The notes under the pieces are model-generated. The model was not told the DNA's origin and did not search any database. It saw only the letters and a program-made list of their open reading frames with translations. DNA of 64,000 nucleotides, taken from positions 45,174,194 to 45,238,193 of the forward strand of contig CP136069.1 in the NCBI GenBank assembly GCA_032622095.1, given 5' to 3'. Positions within the stretch are counted from its first letter, which is position 1, and every line of letters begins with the position of its first letter. The DNA comes from Siphonodentalium dalli (Eukaryota > Mollusca > Scaphopoda > Gadilida > Siphonodentaliidae). This document shows, one piece after another, positions 10,923-22,630 of the stretch. Both the position numbers and the translations under genes were made by a program.

Positions 10923-11099
10923 TATCTTTGCTCAAATGTCCTCTACTTTTTCTGTTGCCAATAAACCTTTTCTTTACTAAATGCTCATTGATGAGTAGCT
11001 CCCTCAGGACAAATTAGTTATCGGCAGGGGTCGTAATTCAATTCAATAATGGGGAAATTCCAATCTGATCGTCACGTAATTTTTCTATAAACCGAACAC

Positions 11100-11160
11100 C
11101 TCTCTAAACCGGACAAAATGGTTGGTCCGGACATTTTTTGGTTTTGAGAGGTTTTGTTGT
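11100..11160. repeat. Short hairpin
   Basis: CCTCTCTAAACCGGAC and GGTTTTGAGAGG bracket AATGGTTGGTCCGGAC; two short nested stems are possible. It directly precedes an F3 element. Confidence 0.45.
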
Positions 11161-11162
11161 AT

Positions 11163-11585
11163 CCAAGCCTGAGTTTAGTGGGTCTGTCCTTTGCAGAATG
11201 AGGTCCCCAGAGGGTGAATTTATTGACACTATACCGTACAGTGGGCAAGCATCACCATATTCACCCTCTGGGGACCTCATTCTGCTATGGAGATCTCGGA
11301 TCAGATTGCAGTTCTCCAGTTGAATTTTGTGATGTTCACCCATTATTCACCTCGACTATGCATTTCATCTTCTGAAAATTAGGGGATATAGAAACTCAAC
11401 AGAAGGGAAAAGTAATTAAAACAATGTTAATTTGAAACTATATTTACTTCCCGGAAGATGAGGCCTAAGCAGAATGAGGTCACCATAGGGTGAATTTGGT
11501 GATGCTAGCCCGCTATGCGAGATAGCATCACTAAATTCACCCTCTGGGGACCTCATTCTGCAAATGACAGGCACATTAAACTCAG
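11163..11585. mobile_element. F3 element, full length, opposite orientation to the 2748 copy
   Basis: Hairpin 1 (about 11195-11285) pairs GCAGAATGAGGTCCCCAGAG with CTCTGGGGACCTCATTCTGC. The spacer runs CATCTTCTGAAAATTAGGGG to GGAAGATGAGGCC, the reverse complement of the spacer in the first copy. Hairpin 2 is at about 11470-11562. Outer flanks: CCTGAGTTTA on the left and TAAACTCAG on the right. Confidence 0.88.
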
Positions 11586-11735
11586 ACATTTCCCTCCAAT
11601 GGAAATTAATCCTTCTGCACTTTTATTATCTGTTGTCTGTTGTCCAGATGGATAATAAAGCATTCCAATGAATACTTTTATAACTGAATGGAAGAATCCA
11701 TTTAGTAAAGAAAGGGTTAATATTTGGAGGTGCTC
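11586..11735. mobile_element. F4 fragment (right part)
   Basis: Begins inside F4 (ATTTCCCTCCAATGG) immediately after the F3 element and ends TTTAGTAAAGAAAGGGTTAA. The F3 copy probably inserted into or beside it. Confidence 0.65.
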
Positions 11736-12169
11736 ATTTCCTTTCATGGATTATTATGTGTTTGCCTCGTGAATATTTAATGACTTAGTAATGAGCCATC
11801 TTGCTTCGCTCAGAAATAGCATCCTCTCAGTTCGTCATTGCTTGATGTCACAGAACACTATCGTTTTCCACCAGTTATTACTACCTTTTATCAGACATTA
11901 GAACTTTTTTCCTTTCACATTCTAATTAAAATTTTCCCATTCATTGGCAATTTGCATGCAATAATTTGTATCCTCCTGCAAATCATGTGGATTTTTTACT
12001 CCTATCGTTCACTCCCATTTTGAATGGCATTTGCAAAAGCGGACGTGGATTATAAAAAACTGAAGTTTCAGGTGTAATATAACATTAGATAATCCTTCCA
12101 TGACTGGAGATTCCTGATATTTTGCAAAAACATTGCCAATGGATACATGTATGCGGGTCTCCCATAAGG

Positions 12170-12245
12170 AGGCTGTATGGGGTGTCATCACTAAATTTTC
12201 ACCCTCTGGTGACCTCATTCTACAAATGTCCAGTACCATATTTTC
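12170..12245. mobile_element. F3 fragment
   Basis: GTCATCACTAAATTTTCACC, then CCTCTGGTGACCTCATTCTA and CAAATGTCCAGTACCAT match the right hairpin arm and flank of F3. The other arm is missing. Confidence 0.65.
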
Positions 12246-13296
12246 ACATCTTTTCTTAACGTCTCTATCTTTAGATAATTTGTTAGATTTTATGAATATT
12301 TCCTACAGGAACTACTTGTCAATGAGTATTTATCCCGCAAATCAAGGAAGTAGCATAATTGAAGCAGTTACCTACATTGATGAAGCAATAAGTTGCAAAA
12401 TGTTCAAGCTACTGGAAATGATGTTTACATGTAATGGCTGTTTTAGCTGTTCATTTTACCTGAGAATTACCTCCCTTGTTTTCCGGAAGTAGATACATGT
12501 ACTCTATTTTAACTATTACTTTCGTTTTCTATTCCAGTATGTTTATACTATTATTTTCTTTACGAAACTCCCGTTAGACTCCCAGGATAAACACAACTAA
12601 CTTTCTGTTGATTTAGTAAAGAAAGGGGTAAGCCAAAGTATAAATCTGTGTTCCCTTTCGGCAATTTCCTCATCATCTTAAAAGACCCTCATTAAGAATT
12701 GTGAAATTTTGTCAATTTACAATTTTATTTCAATAACTCGTTGAAACTTGTAAATTGACTAAATTTCCAAATTCTGAACACTTCTTGATTAGATGATTTA
12801 ATGTAATATCCATGGGAAGCTGTTCCTTCTCCTTGTCTGTGGTTAGCACTGCACAAGGCTCTCCAGTGCTTGGTTTACCAAATTTTTCAGGTTGATCAGA
12901 ATTGATACCAATGATGGGTTAATGAGGCTGCATTTTCATATAATTTATTATGTGGGGACGGTTTATTTATGGTTTATACTGTACTCAATGTATTTAGTTG
13001 ATTCAAGTTGCAATTATATTGATCTAGTCTCCCAATTCAACCATTGTAATTGACCAATATGTAATTTCTGAACTTTGTCGCTTTGTAAATGATTCGCTGA
13101 TCTGAGAATTTATCAATACTTCTGATATTTTCAAATGTTCATGTTTGGTATTTAGTTTGCAATTAATGAAATAGAACAATTGGAGATTCTTCAGAAATCA
13201 TTACACAAGGCCAGAAACCTACGTCATAATTTTCTCAAAATGGCAGCAAGATATCTCACATTGAAGTGATGATTCATCTGTTTCTTCACCTAATTA
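12246..13296. other. Intergenic, no gene recognised
   Basis: Holds a short imperfect hairpin near 12700-12772 (TTGTGAAATTTTGTCAATTT against its complement) and a weak F4-like scrap near 12300-12330. The 119-codon ORF at 12133-12492 overlaps repeat sequence and shows no domain. Confidence 0.45.
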
Positions 13297-13675
13297 TTTA
13301 AAGACATATTATTGACTTGTTCGGGTGCGTGAAATTGATAAGTTAATACTCAAGGCACTATGCCAACCTGGGGAATGTAGCATTCTACTAACATCAGCAA
13401 AAATTTTAAAGAAATCGACCATACCACTCCATAGAAAACATCGTCTGAACTATGCCCATTTGTAAATATTTACAACTCGATTTGGAATGCAACTGTTGGC
13501 GATAAACTAACGCAAATGATTTCGCCATCAAGAGTCATTGGATTTAATTAATATATAAGAATGACATTGTGTATCGTCAATATGGATTAATATTCCTAAC
13601 AAATAACTAATTAGAGCAAGATTATTCTAAATTTCTATTTGATCATCATACTGGAGTGTTTCACATCACTTTAAA
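13297..13675 (+). mobile_element. F5 copy, uninterrupted
   Basis: Flanked by TTAA on both sides (ATTTAAAGACATATT left, CATCACTTTAAAAT right). The body includes CTCCATAGAAAACATCGTCT and TAATTAATATATAAGAATGA. No ORF. It serves as the empty-site reference for the hAT-like insertion in the 38439 copy. Confidence 0.85.
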
Positions 13676-13712
13676 ATAACTAAACAAAAAAAGATATTGA
13701 ATGATCTATGTA

Positions 13713-13975
13713 TTAACCCTTCCATGATTGGATCTTTCTGAAATTTTGCGAAAACCCTGTGCTAATGCATTCTCTTATATATGCGAGTCGCCCATAGGGC
13801 ACCTCGCATATATAAGAGAATGCATTGGCCGAAATATATTTACATCGATCTTGTAAGCCAGTGCATTCTCTTACATAAGCGAGACTCCTTATGGGAGGCT
13901 TGCATATATAAGAGAATGCACTGGCACAGGGTCTTTAGTGCTGCACCAGCACAGTTACCTTCATCAGAGGGTCAA
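13713..13975. mobile_element. F2 element with two hairpins
   Basis: TTAACCCTTCCATGATTGG opens it. Hairpin 1 (13760-13828) has TAATGCATTC/GAATGCATTG arms; hairpin 2 (13858-13924) has CCAGTGCATTC/GAATGCACTGG arms. A short spacer, CGAAATATATTTACATCGAT, separates them. The right end (GCACCAGCACAGTTACC, then AGAGGGTCAA) is degenerate. Confidence 0.85.
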
Positions 13976-14029
13976 TGTTTGCTAGCTCACTATGAATCCC
14001 GTCCCCATAAATATGAATGTTGAGAAGTT

Positions 14030-14309
14030 TTAACCCTTTACCCAACAGAAGGGCCCTGTGCCAATGCATTCTCTTATATATGCGAGTATTTTTTTAGGCC
14101 AATGCATTCTCTTATATATGCGAGGCGACCTATGGTCGACTCGCATATATAAGAGAATGCATTGGCACAGGGCATAACTGTAACCATCACAATGTGGTCA
14201 ATGAGCCGGTTCCAATGATACCCATATTTGTATGGTTCTATTGAGACAGACCGAAGATATTTTAGGCTGTTGAAGCTTTATTTGGCCGGTTTGTTGGGTA
14301 AAGGGTTAA
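14030..14309. mobile_element. F2 element, ACCCAACA-ended subfamily
   Basis: Ends are TTAACCCTTTACCCAACA and TGTTGGGTAAAGGGTTAA, a perfect inverted repeat with TTAA at each side. The first hairpin is reduced to one arm and the second, CCAATGCATTCTC..GAGAATGCATTGG (about 14098-14166), is perfect apart from the loop. TTAA plus CCC-start ends suggest piggyBac-type mobilisation. Confidence 0.88.
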
Positions 14310-15219
14310 GTGTTCAAGTGACTTCGATCATTTGTGAAATTTGAATGCCAACATTTTCCTAAATTAAATTAAATTAAATATCTATTCAATATCCTGTTTT
14401 TGCAGTATCCGAGATGAGTTGTTGAGACAGCTCATTTGTCTAATAGCTTGCTGATATCATTGAAAAATATATAAAAAACAAATGTTGAAATTGTCAAGCA
14501 TGGTAAATTGCTGCCATTTTCAAACAAATTATGACTTATGTTCCCAGCCCTGAAATTCACGAAAGTCAAAGCATGCTTCTCGATGTTTGTGTTACATACA
14601 AATGCATCGCGTCAGAACTAAACTGTTCTATCTCCAGTTTGTTGGGAAAACGAGATATTGGTATTCTTCGATTCAGTGCAGGATTTTCTGTCTGAAAATC
14701 ACCAGATATCATGTCTAACACACCTGTATACCAAATTTGGAAATCTGTCCCATCTCAAAAACTCACTTTTTTGACAGTGCTATATTGTTCTATCTCAACT
14801 GTCGACCAATATGTACCACCGTGATTAAATAAATTTCAGTGCTAAAATGTTGTATCTCTGATTAGAAAGCAATGGGACCCGTACTTGGCAGAGTTTGTTC
14901 TATCTCCAAAGTGTTTATTCGTGATTACACCCAAGATATCATATGTTTTGTCTGGAAATTCATTATTTAATATTATTTTTACACCATCTACCATACCCGC
15001 TGTGTACTACATGTATCTTCCAAAAACCGAATGAGGACAAGTGAACCGGTGGGTTAAAACTTTAAACACGATTTCCCACAAAAATGAAAATAAGGAGATA
15101 GAACACTTAATTTCTAATGCGACGAATGGTGGAGATTGAAAATATTTTTCATTTTCTTTTGCCTGGTAATAGGTAAATTGGCTTCTGAAATTCTGCCTTA
15201 ATTGGTTTCAAATTGGACC
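14310..15219. other. Intergenic; loose repeats only
   Basis: The motif GTTCTATCTCCA or similar recurs near 14626, 14790, 14850, 14906 and inverted near 15097, suggesting an old, diverged internal repeat. No gene recognised. Confidence 0.45.
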
Positions 15220-15370
15220 GGGTATCTTTAAATATACCCTGTCTGATTTAACACCACTAAATTACTATTTCTTGGGCCTCGAGTGTTGAAAATATTTTAT
15301 TTGAGTCGAGGAACCCAACCTACAAAGCTCATAGCTATTAGATTATGATTTTTGAAAGGTCGTGGTTTGA
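15220..15370 (+). repeat. F6 copy
   Basis: TAAATTACTATTTCTTGGGC, TATTTGAGTCGAGGAACCC and CAAAGCTC match copies at 33930 and 35385. Confidence 0.6.
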
Positions 15371-15684
15371 AGTGGCTTTGGTGATCTGATATTATTCTTG
15401 AAATAAAAGATGACAACAATTATCACCAGAAACAAAATTGACCGTATCTTGTGATAGTTAGCTTGTGCATACATAACATGTACTGTAGCTGCACCTATTC
15501 CTGATTTAGTAATCATGTTTTATGCATGAAAATAGACAGGTTATTGGTTATAATGCCGATCACATGTGAAAGAAGATGTTTGGTTACATTTGTGATGACA
15601 CATGCTGAGGAATTTCATTCTGTTTGAACTACTATGTAGGCATCACCATTTGTGCAATTCGAGGTGTAGAAAATATTAATATTT

Positions 15685-15760
15685 CTAAAATAAAAATAGC
15701 TCCGAGCTTTGGAGGGTGGGATCTTCAAACTCAAATCAAATATTTTTAACACCCAGTGAC
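15685..15760 (-). repeat. F6 fragment, inverted
   Basis: GAGCTTTGGAGGGTGGG and AAATCAAATATTTTTAACAC are the reverse complement of the F6 core. Together with 15220-15370 it forms a 300-bp-spaced inverted pair. Confidence 0.5.
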
Positions 15761-16014
15761 ATAATTTGACCTGTCTGTTGAATACCTGTAACTTTACCCC
15801 AGTGAACACCTATGGATAATGTCAAAATGCCAGTTAATGAATATTTATAAAACTTTCTATAATCTTATATGATTTTGACATGTTTTTAATTAAAACATTT
15901 GGGAATTATAAACACATCTGAACACATCACCAGTGAGTAGGATGGAGAAGTCAAATAATGTAACCAGGTGTCCAGCGGCATTTATAGCGTTAAAGTGTTA
16001 AAGAGCTCATGTTA

Positions 16015-16229
16015 TACAGTAATGCCCGAAGTATATGACCCTTTAACCACAGCAGAATTATGGGAAATTTTCAGGATTTAGTCAGAAATATGGCTTGTTG
16101 CCATTCATCGGAAAGCTCTCACCGAGAGCATTCCAATGAATGGCAGCAAGCCATATATCCAACTAAATCCTGAAAAATTCTCATAATTCTGCAGTGGTTT
16201 GGGGGTCGATTACTTAGGACATTACTGTA
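16015..16229. mobile_element. F1 copy, degraded
   Basis: Full-length outline, but several unpaired changes (GAAGTATATGACC left against GGTCGATTACTTAG right). It shares the AATTTTCAGG/CCTGAAAAATT variant. Confidence 0.88.
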
Positions 16230-16317
16230 GCTACTTAGTTTTGCTCACTCAATTATACAATAGCAACTCAATCAAATTCAGTCATGACACTGTCATCAGC
16301 TTTTCATGATAGATTTA

Positions 16318-16558
16318 TTAACCCTTTCATGACTGGAGCTGCGCTGGTGCAGCATTAAAGGACATGTGCCAGTGCATTCTCTTATATATGCAAGTCTCCC
16401 ATAGGGAGCCTCGCATATATAAGAGAATGCACTGGCTTGCAAGGTCAATGTAAATATTGTTAGGCCAATGTATTCTCTTATATATGTGAGACTCCCTATG
16501 GGAGACTCGTATATTTAAGAGAATGCATTGGCACAGGGTTTTCACATTCATGATTTAA
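16318..16558. mobile_element. F2 element with two hairpins, reversed relative to 13713
   Basis: TTAACCCTTTCATGACTGG at the left. Hairpin 1 (about 16368-16435) has CCAGTGC/GCACTGG arms; hairpin 2 (about 16463-16533) has CCAATGTATTC and GAATGCATTGG. The right end is worn (CACATTCATGATTTAA). Confidence 0.82.
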
Positions 16559-16789
16559 GTTGAAGAGAATATTGTATCTATTATATATGATCATGCTTTT
16601 ATATTGTGTATATATAGAAAATATGTGTATATAAGACTGTAGATATGTATATGTCCAATAGTGAGATTCGTGTGTAAAGTTTTGAACAAATTCAAATGGC
16701 AGAATACTATGATACAGTTAATTCATCGTTTGAGCTCATGAAGTTTTGTGCCAGACACGTGTATGTGTTACGTCGTCGTTTCAGTCTCA

Positions 16790-17200
16790 GGTCTTAAAAT
16801 ATGGTGCTGGACTAGCATCACTAATTTCACCCTCTGGGGACCTCATTCTGCTTAGACCTCATCTTCTCTCCAAAGTTTCTTTATTATCAATTTTTGTTTA
16901 GTTTCTTTTGAAACTTCATTAGAAAGTTTATTTTCCTTTTTAGTTCAGTTTCACTATTTCCCCAAATTGGCAGACGGCACATGGCAAAATCGAGGTGCCC
17001 AATGGGTGCACATCACCATCTTCACCATTTGGGAACCTAAAGCTGTGTCTAGGTCTCCCATAGCAGATGAGGCCATGAAGAATGAGGTCCCCAGAGGATG
17101 AATTTGGTGATGCCAGCCCCATGTGTGGGGTAGCATCACTATATTCACCATCTGGGGACCTCATTCTGCAAATGTCCAGCACCCTATGTTGAAGCCTGTT
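16790..17200. mobile_element. F3 element lacking part of hairpin 1
   Basis: Starts with AATATGGTGCTGGAC and goes straight into CTAGCATCACTAATTTCACC, so the first arm of hairpin 1 is deleted. Hairpin 2 (about 17079-17170) is complete, ending GACCTCATTCTGCAAATGTC. Confidence 0.82.
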
Positions 17201-17408
17201 CAGTCTTGTCTTGTAATCCCAGTCATAAGCAGGCAACAGTCAACTGTTCTGAGTAGTATACAATTTGTATCTGCATGTGATATAACCAGGTTCAGCCGCA
17301 TGTACTTGTAACTTGTAACATGTGTTGCTATGGTATTGCTATGGATATACACTTGGTGGTAAAAGTAGTGTGATTTTACGGTTCCAAAGCTACATGTTTT
17401 GAGATATC

Positions 17409-17623
17409 GGTTATAAAAGTATACATTGGAACAGTCTATTATTCATTTGGAGGAGTGTTCAGGTAATAAAAGCAGACGACAGACAGAAAAACAGATAATA
17501 CAACAGCAGAATGATTCATATTCATTGGTGGGAAATGTTCAGATAATAAGTTCAACAAATGACCTATGAACATTTAGTAAGGGATCTACTCATCATTGAG
17601 TATTGAGTATGGAAGGTTTAAAA
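17409..17623 (-). mobile_element. F4 copy, reversed
   Basis: GTTATAAAAGTATACATTGG, GAGTGTTCAGGTAATAAAAG and GTGGGAAATGTTCAGATAAT are the reverse complement of the 54231 copy. The outer ends are worn. Confidence 0.72.
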
Positions 17624-18120
17624 AGGAAATAGATTTGCAAAAGATTTTCATTGAACCTAAACTGACTCTGATGCAAGATTGTCCCAACTAAATCTGTTGT
17701 CATTGTTGTGAAAATCCGACAACAGCCAAGAAAATATTAGCGATTTATCTGGCATATTTGTTTCCTATATGAGATTTGTAGGAAATCTGTGTATTCCCTA
17801 GCTATCTCACATCGTCTGGCCCGGCAATAACGGTCCCCAAACCTCCAATAAACCGACAAAAACAAGTGTCAATTTGATGGTCCATTATTGTCATATCCTC
17901 CTAGACAATGTTGCTGGAAGTCATTATGCTATTGAAGTGGATGGAGCAGATTCCGCCCTGGGGAAATCTAATTTGATTGAGGTTTAAGTCTGTTAGTGAC
18001 AAGTATTGGTTCACTGAAGATGTCCTATATGATATAAGAGATGGTTAGGGTATGCGGTCATAAGCTGATCTTCCATTAGAAGATTGCATAGCCTGTCCAC
18101 CTCTTTCATTGGTTATAGTT
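17624..18120. other. Intergenic, nothing recognised
   Basis: No supported ORF, RNA gene or named repeat. Confidence 0.5.
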
Positions 18121-18345
18121 TTAACCCTTCCATGACTGCAACTTCCATGACTGCGAAAACCATGTGCCAATGCATTCTCTTATATATGCGAGTCTCCATA
18201 TATAAGAGACTTACCTTCACCTTGTAAGCCAGTGAATTATCTTATAATTGCAAGGCTCCCTATGGGAGACTTGCATATATAAGAAAATGCACTGGCATAA
18301 GGTCTTTAATGCTGCACCAGCGCAGCTCCCTTCATGACAGGGTTA
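18121..18345. mobile_element. F2 element, hairpin 1 shortened
   Basis: TTAACCCTTCCATGACTGC at the left. Hairpin 1 stops after the loop; hairpin 2 (about 18228-18295) has a mutated left arm. It ends GCTGCACCAGCGCAGCTCCC and CATGACAGGGTT. Confidence 0.78.
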
Positions 18346-18503
18346 TTCGCTCGGGCCTAAGGCATTGACTTCCTCGCCGCGGACGACGGAGATATCGAAG
18401 TGTCTCAACCCGTCCACCCTTGTATTATGAACATTCGCCGATGGTTAGTTACTTAATTCCCATTGATGTGTTTGTTGTAATGTTCAGTTTATTAATAAGT
18501 TTA

Positions 18504-18987
18504 TTAACCCTTCTTTCTAAATGAGTTCTCCCTTCAGTTATAAAAATGTACATTGGAATGGTCTATTGTTCATCTGGAAGGGTTGTTCAGGAAATATAAG
18601 CAGACAAACGAGAGAGACGAACAGATAATACATATTCAGAAAGATTTTGATTTGGTGGTTTGTTTAATTTTTATCTGAACATTTCCTAAGGGAACTACTC
18701 GTCAATGAGTATTATTTAGTGAAGAAAGGTTTAACACTTTCTATACTAATTACTCATTGACAAGTAGTTCCCTTAGGAAATGTTCAGATAATAAGTTCGT
18801 AGGTCGTTTGTTGAACTTTCTATCCTGTTGAACATTTCCAATAAATAGGGACTCCTTCTGCACTTAAATAATTTATTGTCTGCTTATTGATCCTGCCCGT
18901 GAACACCCCTCCAGATGAACAATTGACCGTTCTGATGTATGCGTCTATAACTGAGTGGGAGAATCCATTTGTTAAGAAAGGATTAAC
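18504..18987. mobile_element. Two F4 copies joined head to head
   Basis: 18504-18731 is a reversed copy and 18732-18987 a forward copy. They abut at GAAGAAAGGTTTAACACTTT with TTAA-like sequence at the junction and TTAACCC/GGATTAA at the outer ends. Together they form an inverted repeat of about 480 bp. Confidence 0.75.
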
Positions 18988-19253
18988 TGAATATCCCTAC
19001 AACTGAGTCCAAACAGCAGCATATATAGAAGATCTCATCCACAATCTGTTAAAATAGTCGAGCATCGTGAATAAGACTGCAGGGTCTTCACAGTAAACTC
19101 ACAACTGTTTGTCACAGTAGCAATGACACAGCAAAATTATAAACAAAAAAAACATGAGAGGTCCCCTCTCCATGTGGCTGAACCTGTCAGTTATTAGCTT
19201 TCATAAACAGATTAAAGGGACCCAAGGCCTTCGCAGTGGGTAAGTGTGCGAAT

Positions 19254-19449
19254 TACAGTAATGTCCTAAATAATCGACTTCTTAACCACAGCAGAATTAT
19301 GGGTAATTTTTCAGGATTTAGTCGGAAATATGGCTTGTTGCCATTCATCGGAAAGCTCTCACTGAGAGCTTTCCAATGAATGGCAACAAGCCAAAATTAC
19401 CCATAATTCTGCTGTGGTTAAGGAGTTGATTATTTTGGGCATTACTGTA
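19254..19449. mobile_element. F1 copy, AATTTTTC variant, right arm shortened
   Basis: The left arm is complete. The right arm jumps from GGCAACAAGCC to AAAATTACCC, losing about 20 bp. Left ATGGGTAATTTTTCAGG and right AAAATTACCCAT keep the paired T/A variant. Confidence 0.9.
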
Positions 19450-19851
19450 TAAAAGTCTGTAAAAAAACATCACCACTAAGAAAAACATGTAAAAATAGAT
19501 AAATTGTCCTTATATAAATAGTTGATAGTTCGCCAATAAGGAAATTTCGCACATTGAAACAATAGTTATGAAAACAAAACTGTTACAGGGATTTGTAAAC
19601 AACATCGTTAATCGTTGAGTAAGTTATAATATTTTAATCTGAATATGATTTTCCGATTAGCTTTTAACGCTTTGACCTTTTCCGATGTTTACTGTAAAGT
19701 TCTAACTTTGGTATTTTATTGGACTAATTGGACTTTGATCGGTAATATCATTGTTACCGTAATTTCTATAAGCAACTATTGGGTTTGATATGAGAAATCT
19801 CGTTATTGGAGAGTTATTATTAATGAAAATAAGAACGAACTCCTTCTATTT
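19450..19851. other. Intergenic, nothing recognised
   Basis: AT-rich DNA with no supported feature. Confidence 0.5.
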
Positions 19852-19977
19852 TACAGTAATGCCCTAAGTAATCGACTCCTTAAACACAGCAGAATTATGG
19901 GTAACTTTTCAGGATTTAGTCAGAAATATGGCTTGTTGCCATTCATTGGAAAGCTCTCCCCGAGAGCTTTCCGATGA
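19852..19977. mobile_element. F1 copy cut by the assembly gap
   Basis: The left arm is complete through the loop (CTCTCCCCGAGAG) into GCTTTCCGATGA, then the N run begins. The right arm is not present after the gap. Confidence 0.88.
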
Positions 19978-20077
19978 NNNNNNNNNNNNNNNNNNNNNNN
20001 NNNNNNNNNNNNNNNNNNNNNNNNNNNNNNNNNNNNNNNNNNNNNNNNNNNNNNNNNNNNNNNNNNNNNNNNNNNNN
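19978..20077. other. Assembly gap (100 N)
   Basis: Exactly 100 N, the usual placeholder for a gap of unknown size. Apparent ORFs crossing it are meaningless. Confidence 0.98.
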
Positions 20078-20569
20078 CAAATGAAGAAATCTAACTGACG
20101 TCCGAGATTTAAGAATACTTTTATTCGCCACCCCATCTAAAATTCCAATGACAAATATTTGTCCGAAATGTACTTCTAAACCTTGAAATGAACGCCTAAT
20201 GTAGTACACAAATCCTTACATATAATGCACAAAAAATAATCTGACACCAAGTTTTTGACCAAAAAATGGTACACCTTCCCCCCACCCCCTAAAATCCTCA
20301 ATCAGTTATGCAACACCCCACCCCCCTCCTCCCCTTCTCCATCTCCTCCTGTCATACAGATCACATAAGTTTGAGCTAAAATATGCTTGTATGCCGTATT
20401 TGAAGTTCCAGTGTAAGGAAAAAAATGTTATGTACCCCCCCCCCCCCCCCCCCCCCTTCTCATATTGCAACCCAACTCACATCCATGTGCGTAAGGACTG
20501 ACAATCATTATTCCCGATGCTCGAGATCACCATACTCTCCGTATGTGGAGCAAATAAATAAAAATATAA
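20078..20569. other. Intergenic with poly-C tracts
   Basis: CACCCCCTAAAATCC-type sequence at 20279-20345 and an uninterrupted C run of about 20 at 20436-20457. No gene. Confidence 0.5.
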
Positions 20570-20642
20570 ACGCTATTCGCCACCCGGGTGGCGAATAGCG
20601 ATTTCTATGTTACATGACTATTCGCCACCCGGGTGGCGAATA
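20570..20642. repeat. Two tandem GC-rich palindromes
   Basis: CGCTATTCGCCACCCGGGTG, continuing GCGAATAGCG (20570-20600), is a perfect inverted repeat centred on CCCGGG. A second copy, CTATTCGCCACCCGGGTGG and GCGAATAG, follows at about 20618-20644. The motif is far more GC-rich than its surroundings. Confidence 0.9.
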
Positions 20643-20644
20643 GC

Positions 20645-21835
20645 CACTGCCCTGGTCCAGGTGCTACCCATGGCCGAGTAACTTTATAACCCTGTGGTGA
20701 CTCCAGTGATAAGTAAGATTCTTGTGCTACCTCAGGGTTTCCGCCAGGCCGGCTGCGGGTCCGTCCCACGGACCCATTCCCCCGTCGATTGTTGCATGAA
20801 ATCCCGCTCACACACAAATAAATGATGCTATTAAAAACTTTTTCAATCTTGTCTGTGTCGACAGGCTATATATCTACACTTATTTTTATTAATATTGACA
20901 AAATGAAATCGACACAGTCCATCTCCCGAAAAAACAATATGAAAGAGCGTGTCAAATAGCGACATTATTGAGAACATCATTCATTTGAGCCATCTTACAT
21001 GCATGGAGGATAAACACTAACACATACCCCCCCCCCCCCCCCCCCCCCCCTCCAATATGGAGATAATTTTCAAGGTACGGTCAATAATAATTTAGTTGTC
21101 CTGCCTGGGTCCCCCAAGCACAATAATCAACGACGCACATGTTCACATTTCCCGCCAAAAACTCAATTATATTTTATAACACGTTGGCTAAAACTCTGTT
21201 CTATAGCTGCGGTCATCAGTCGTTGGACTAATACCTACTATTGAACAAGCTACGCGTTCCGGGTAAAAAAATTCTCTACCATTCGTATTTCGCCACTATA
21301 AATATCTCCTGCAGTATGGTGTCACTGCGCACAAATAGTTTTATGATTGACAGAATATATAATCCTGTCAGTTTCATTTTCACGGACGCTACTTGAAATT
21401 CTAAGAAATACGTTATTCAATTCTCCTTGCTAGGTATTATTGGTCAATGCGTAGATGCTTTTTAGTGTTTAGATTCATTATACCTGTTGGAATCTTATTG
21501 TATGTTATAAATTTGTAAACACTGTATTAAACTCGTAGCTCGTTCATGTACATGTATATAGTCTTCAATCAGACGGCTGTCTTACGTACGTAATTAAATG
21601 ACTAACTATTTAGATACCATCAACAGAATTAATGCACCCACGGAAATGATCGACTTGCATAATACACGTAGCTTTGTGGCACACTCAGGTGCAAGGAAAT
21701 AGCTTCTTTTCAGTGTCAAATAAAAAAAAATTCGCCCGACAGGACAAACCATGGTCATCCCGTCGCGTTATGTGTTTTCCCAATACGGACTCATTAATTG
21801 CCCCCTGGCGGAAACCCTGGCTACCTGCCACTCTG
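20645..21835. mobile_element. Possible element with inverted CAGGGTTTCCGCCAG motifs
   Basis: CAGGGTTTCCGCCAG near 20732 and CTGGCGGAAACCCTGG near 21805 are reverse complements about 1.07 kb apart. Between them are a long C run (21026-21050) and AT-rich DNA with no ORF. The true ends and target duplication were not found. Confidence 0.35.
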
Positions 21836-22630
21836 TAACTTCCTTCCCGACACCTTTTGGAAAGAAGCTTCGAGAAATGTAAAATTGAAATAAATAAACT
21901 TGTCCTGATGTAACTAAGACATTTAAGACTAGATCATTGTGTACATGGAACATGTGCAAGCAAATGTCACAAACATTAATGCAGCTATCAATCAGTATCA
22001 ATGGCTAGAAAATAACTGTCAGACATCAGTGCGTCAAACTAATCAGTGAATTATTTGCATGTGTATCAACTCAGATGATCTGAGATGATCTGTTACTCTC
22101 ACAACACCTAAAGTATCCTAGTCCGGCAGTGACTGCTTGTCATTTAGTATAATGGAAGTTGCTCCACTAAACTAACAAATTTGGTATGGAATAATGCTAG
22201 ATGATGGGCTGATTGACCGACTAATCAGGAAATAGTTAGAAATGATGGAATTGTGTGTGTCATGCACAATGACCTACATGTAGGTTTGAAGATATCAGCA
22301 ATTTATAACATAATATCTCCAATTGCAGCCTGGTAAATATCCTCTCTATGTAATTATTTTCAAAAAATGTCAACTCTAGTAGAGCTTAACAACTGATATG
22401 TCTACAAAATGACAACAGTGACTCGAAAGTGAAGACTGTGTTTACTATCCTGAGATGTTATCAGCTTAAAATGTATTATGGTACAGCCAAAATAGGCAAA
22501 TCACATGTTTGGCTCGTGTAATAGCTTGCAGGGGAAAATATATCTCACTGGATATGCAAGGGATATTTTAGGAAATTTATTATTTTTTTGTGGAAAATTG
22601 GATGCATATACCTACTAGTATACAGTAAGT
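21836..22630. other. Intergenic, nothing recognised
   Basis: No supported ORF, RNA gene or named repeat. Confidence 0.5.

Noticed and set aside
19909-20209. ORFs spanning the N run
   Set aside because: Translation across unknown sequence.
20436-21050. Poly-C runs as functional G-quadruplex sites
   Set aside because: Long single-base runs at repeat ends; length may be unreliable in assembly and nothing nearby suggests a role.
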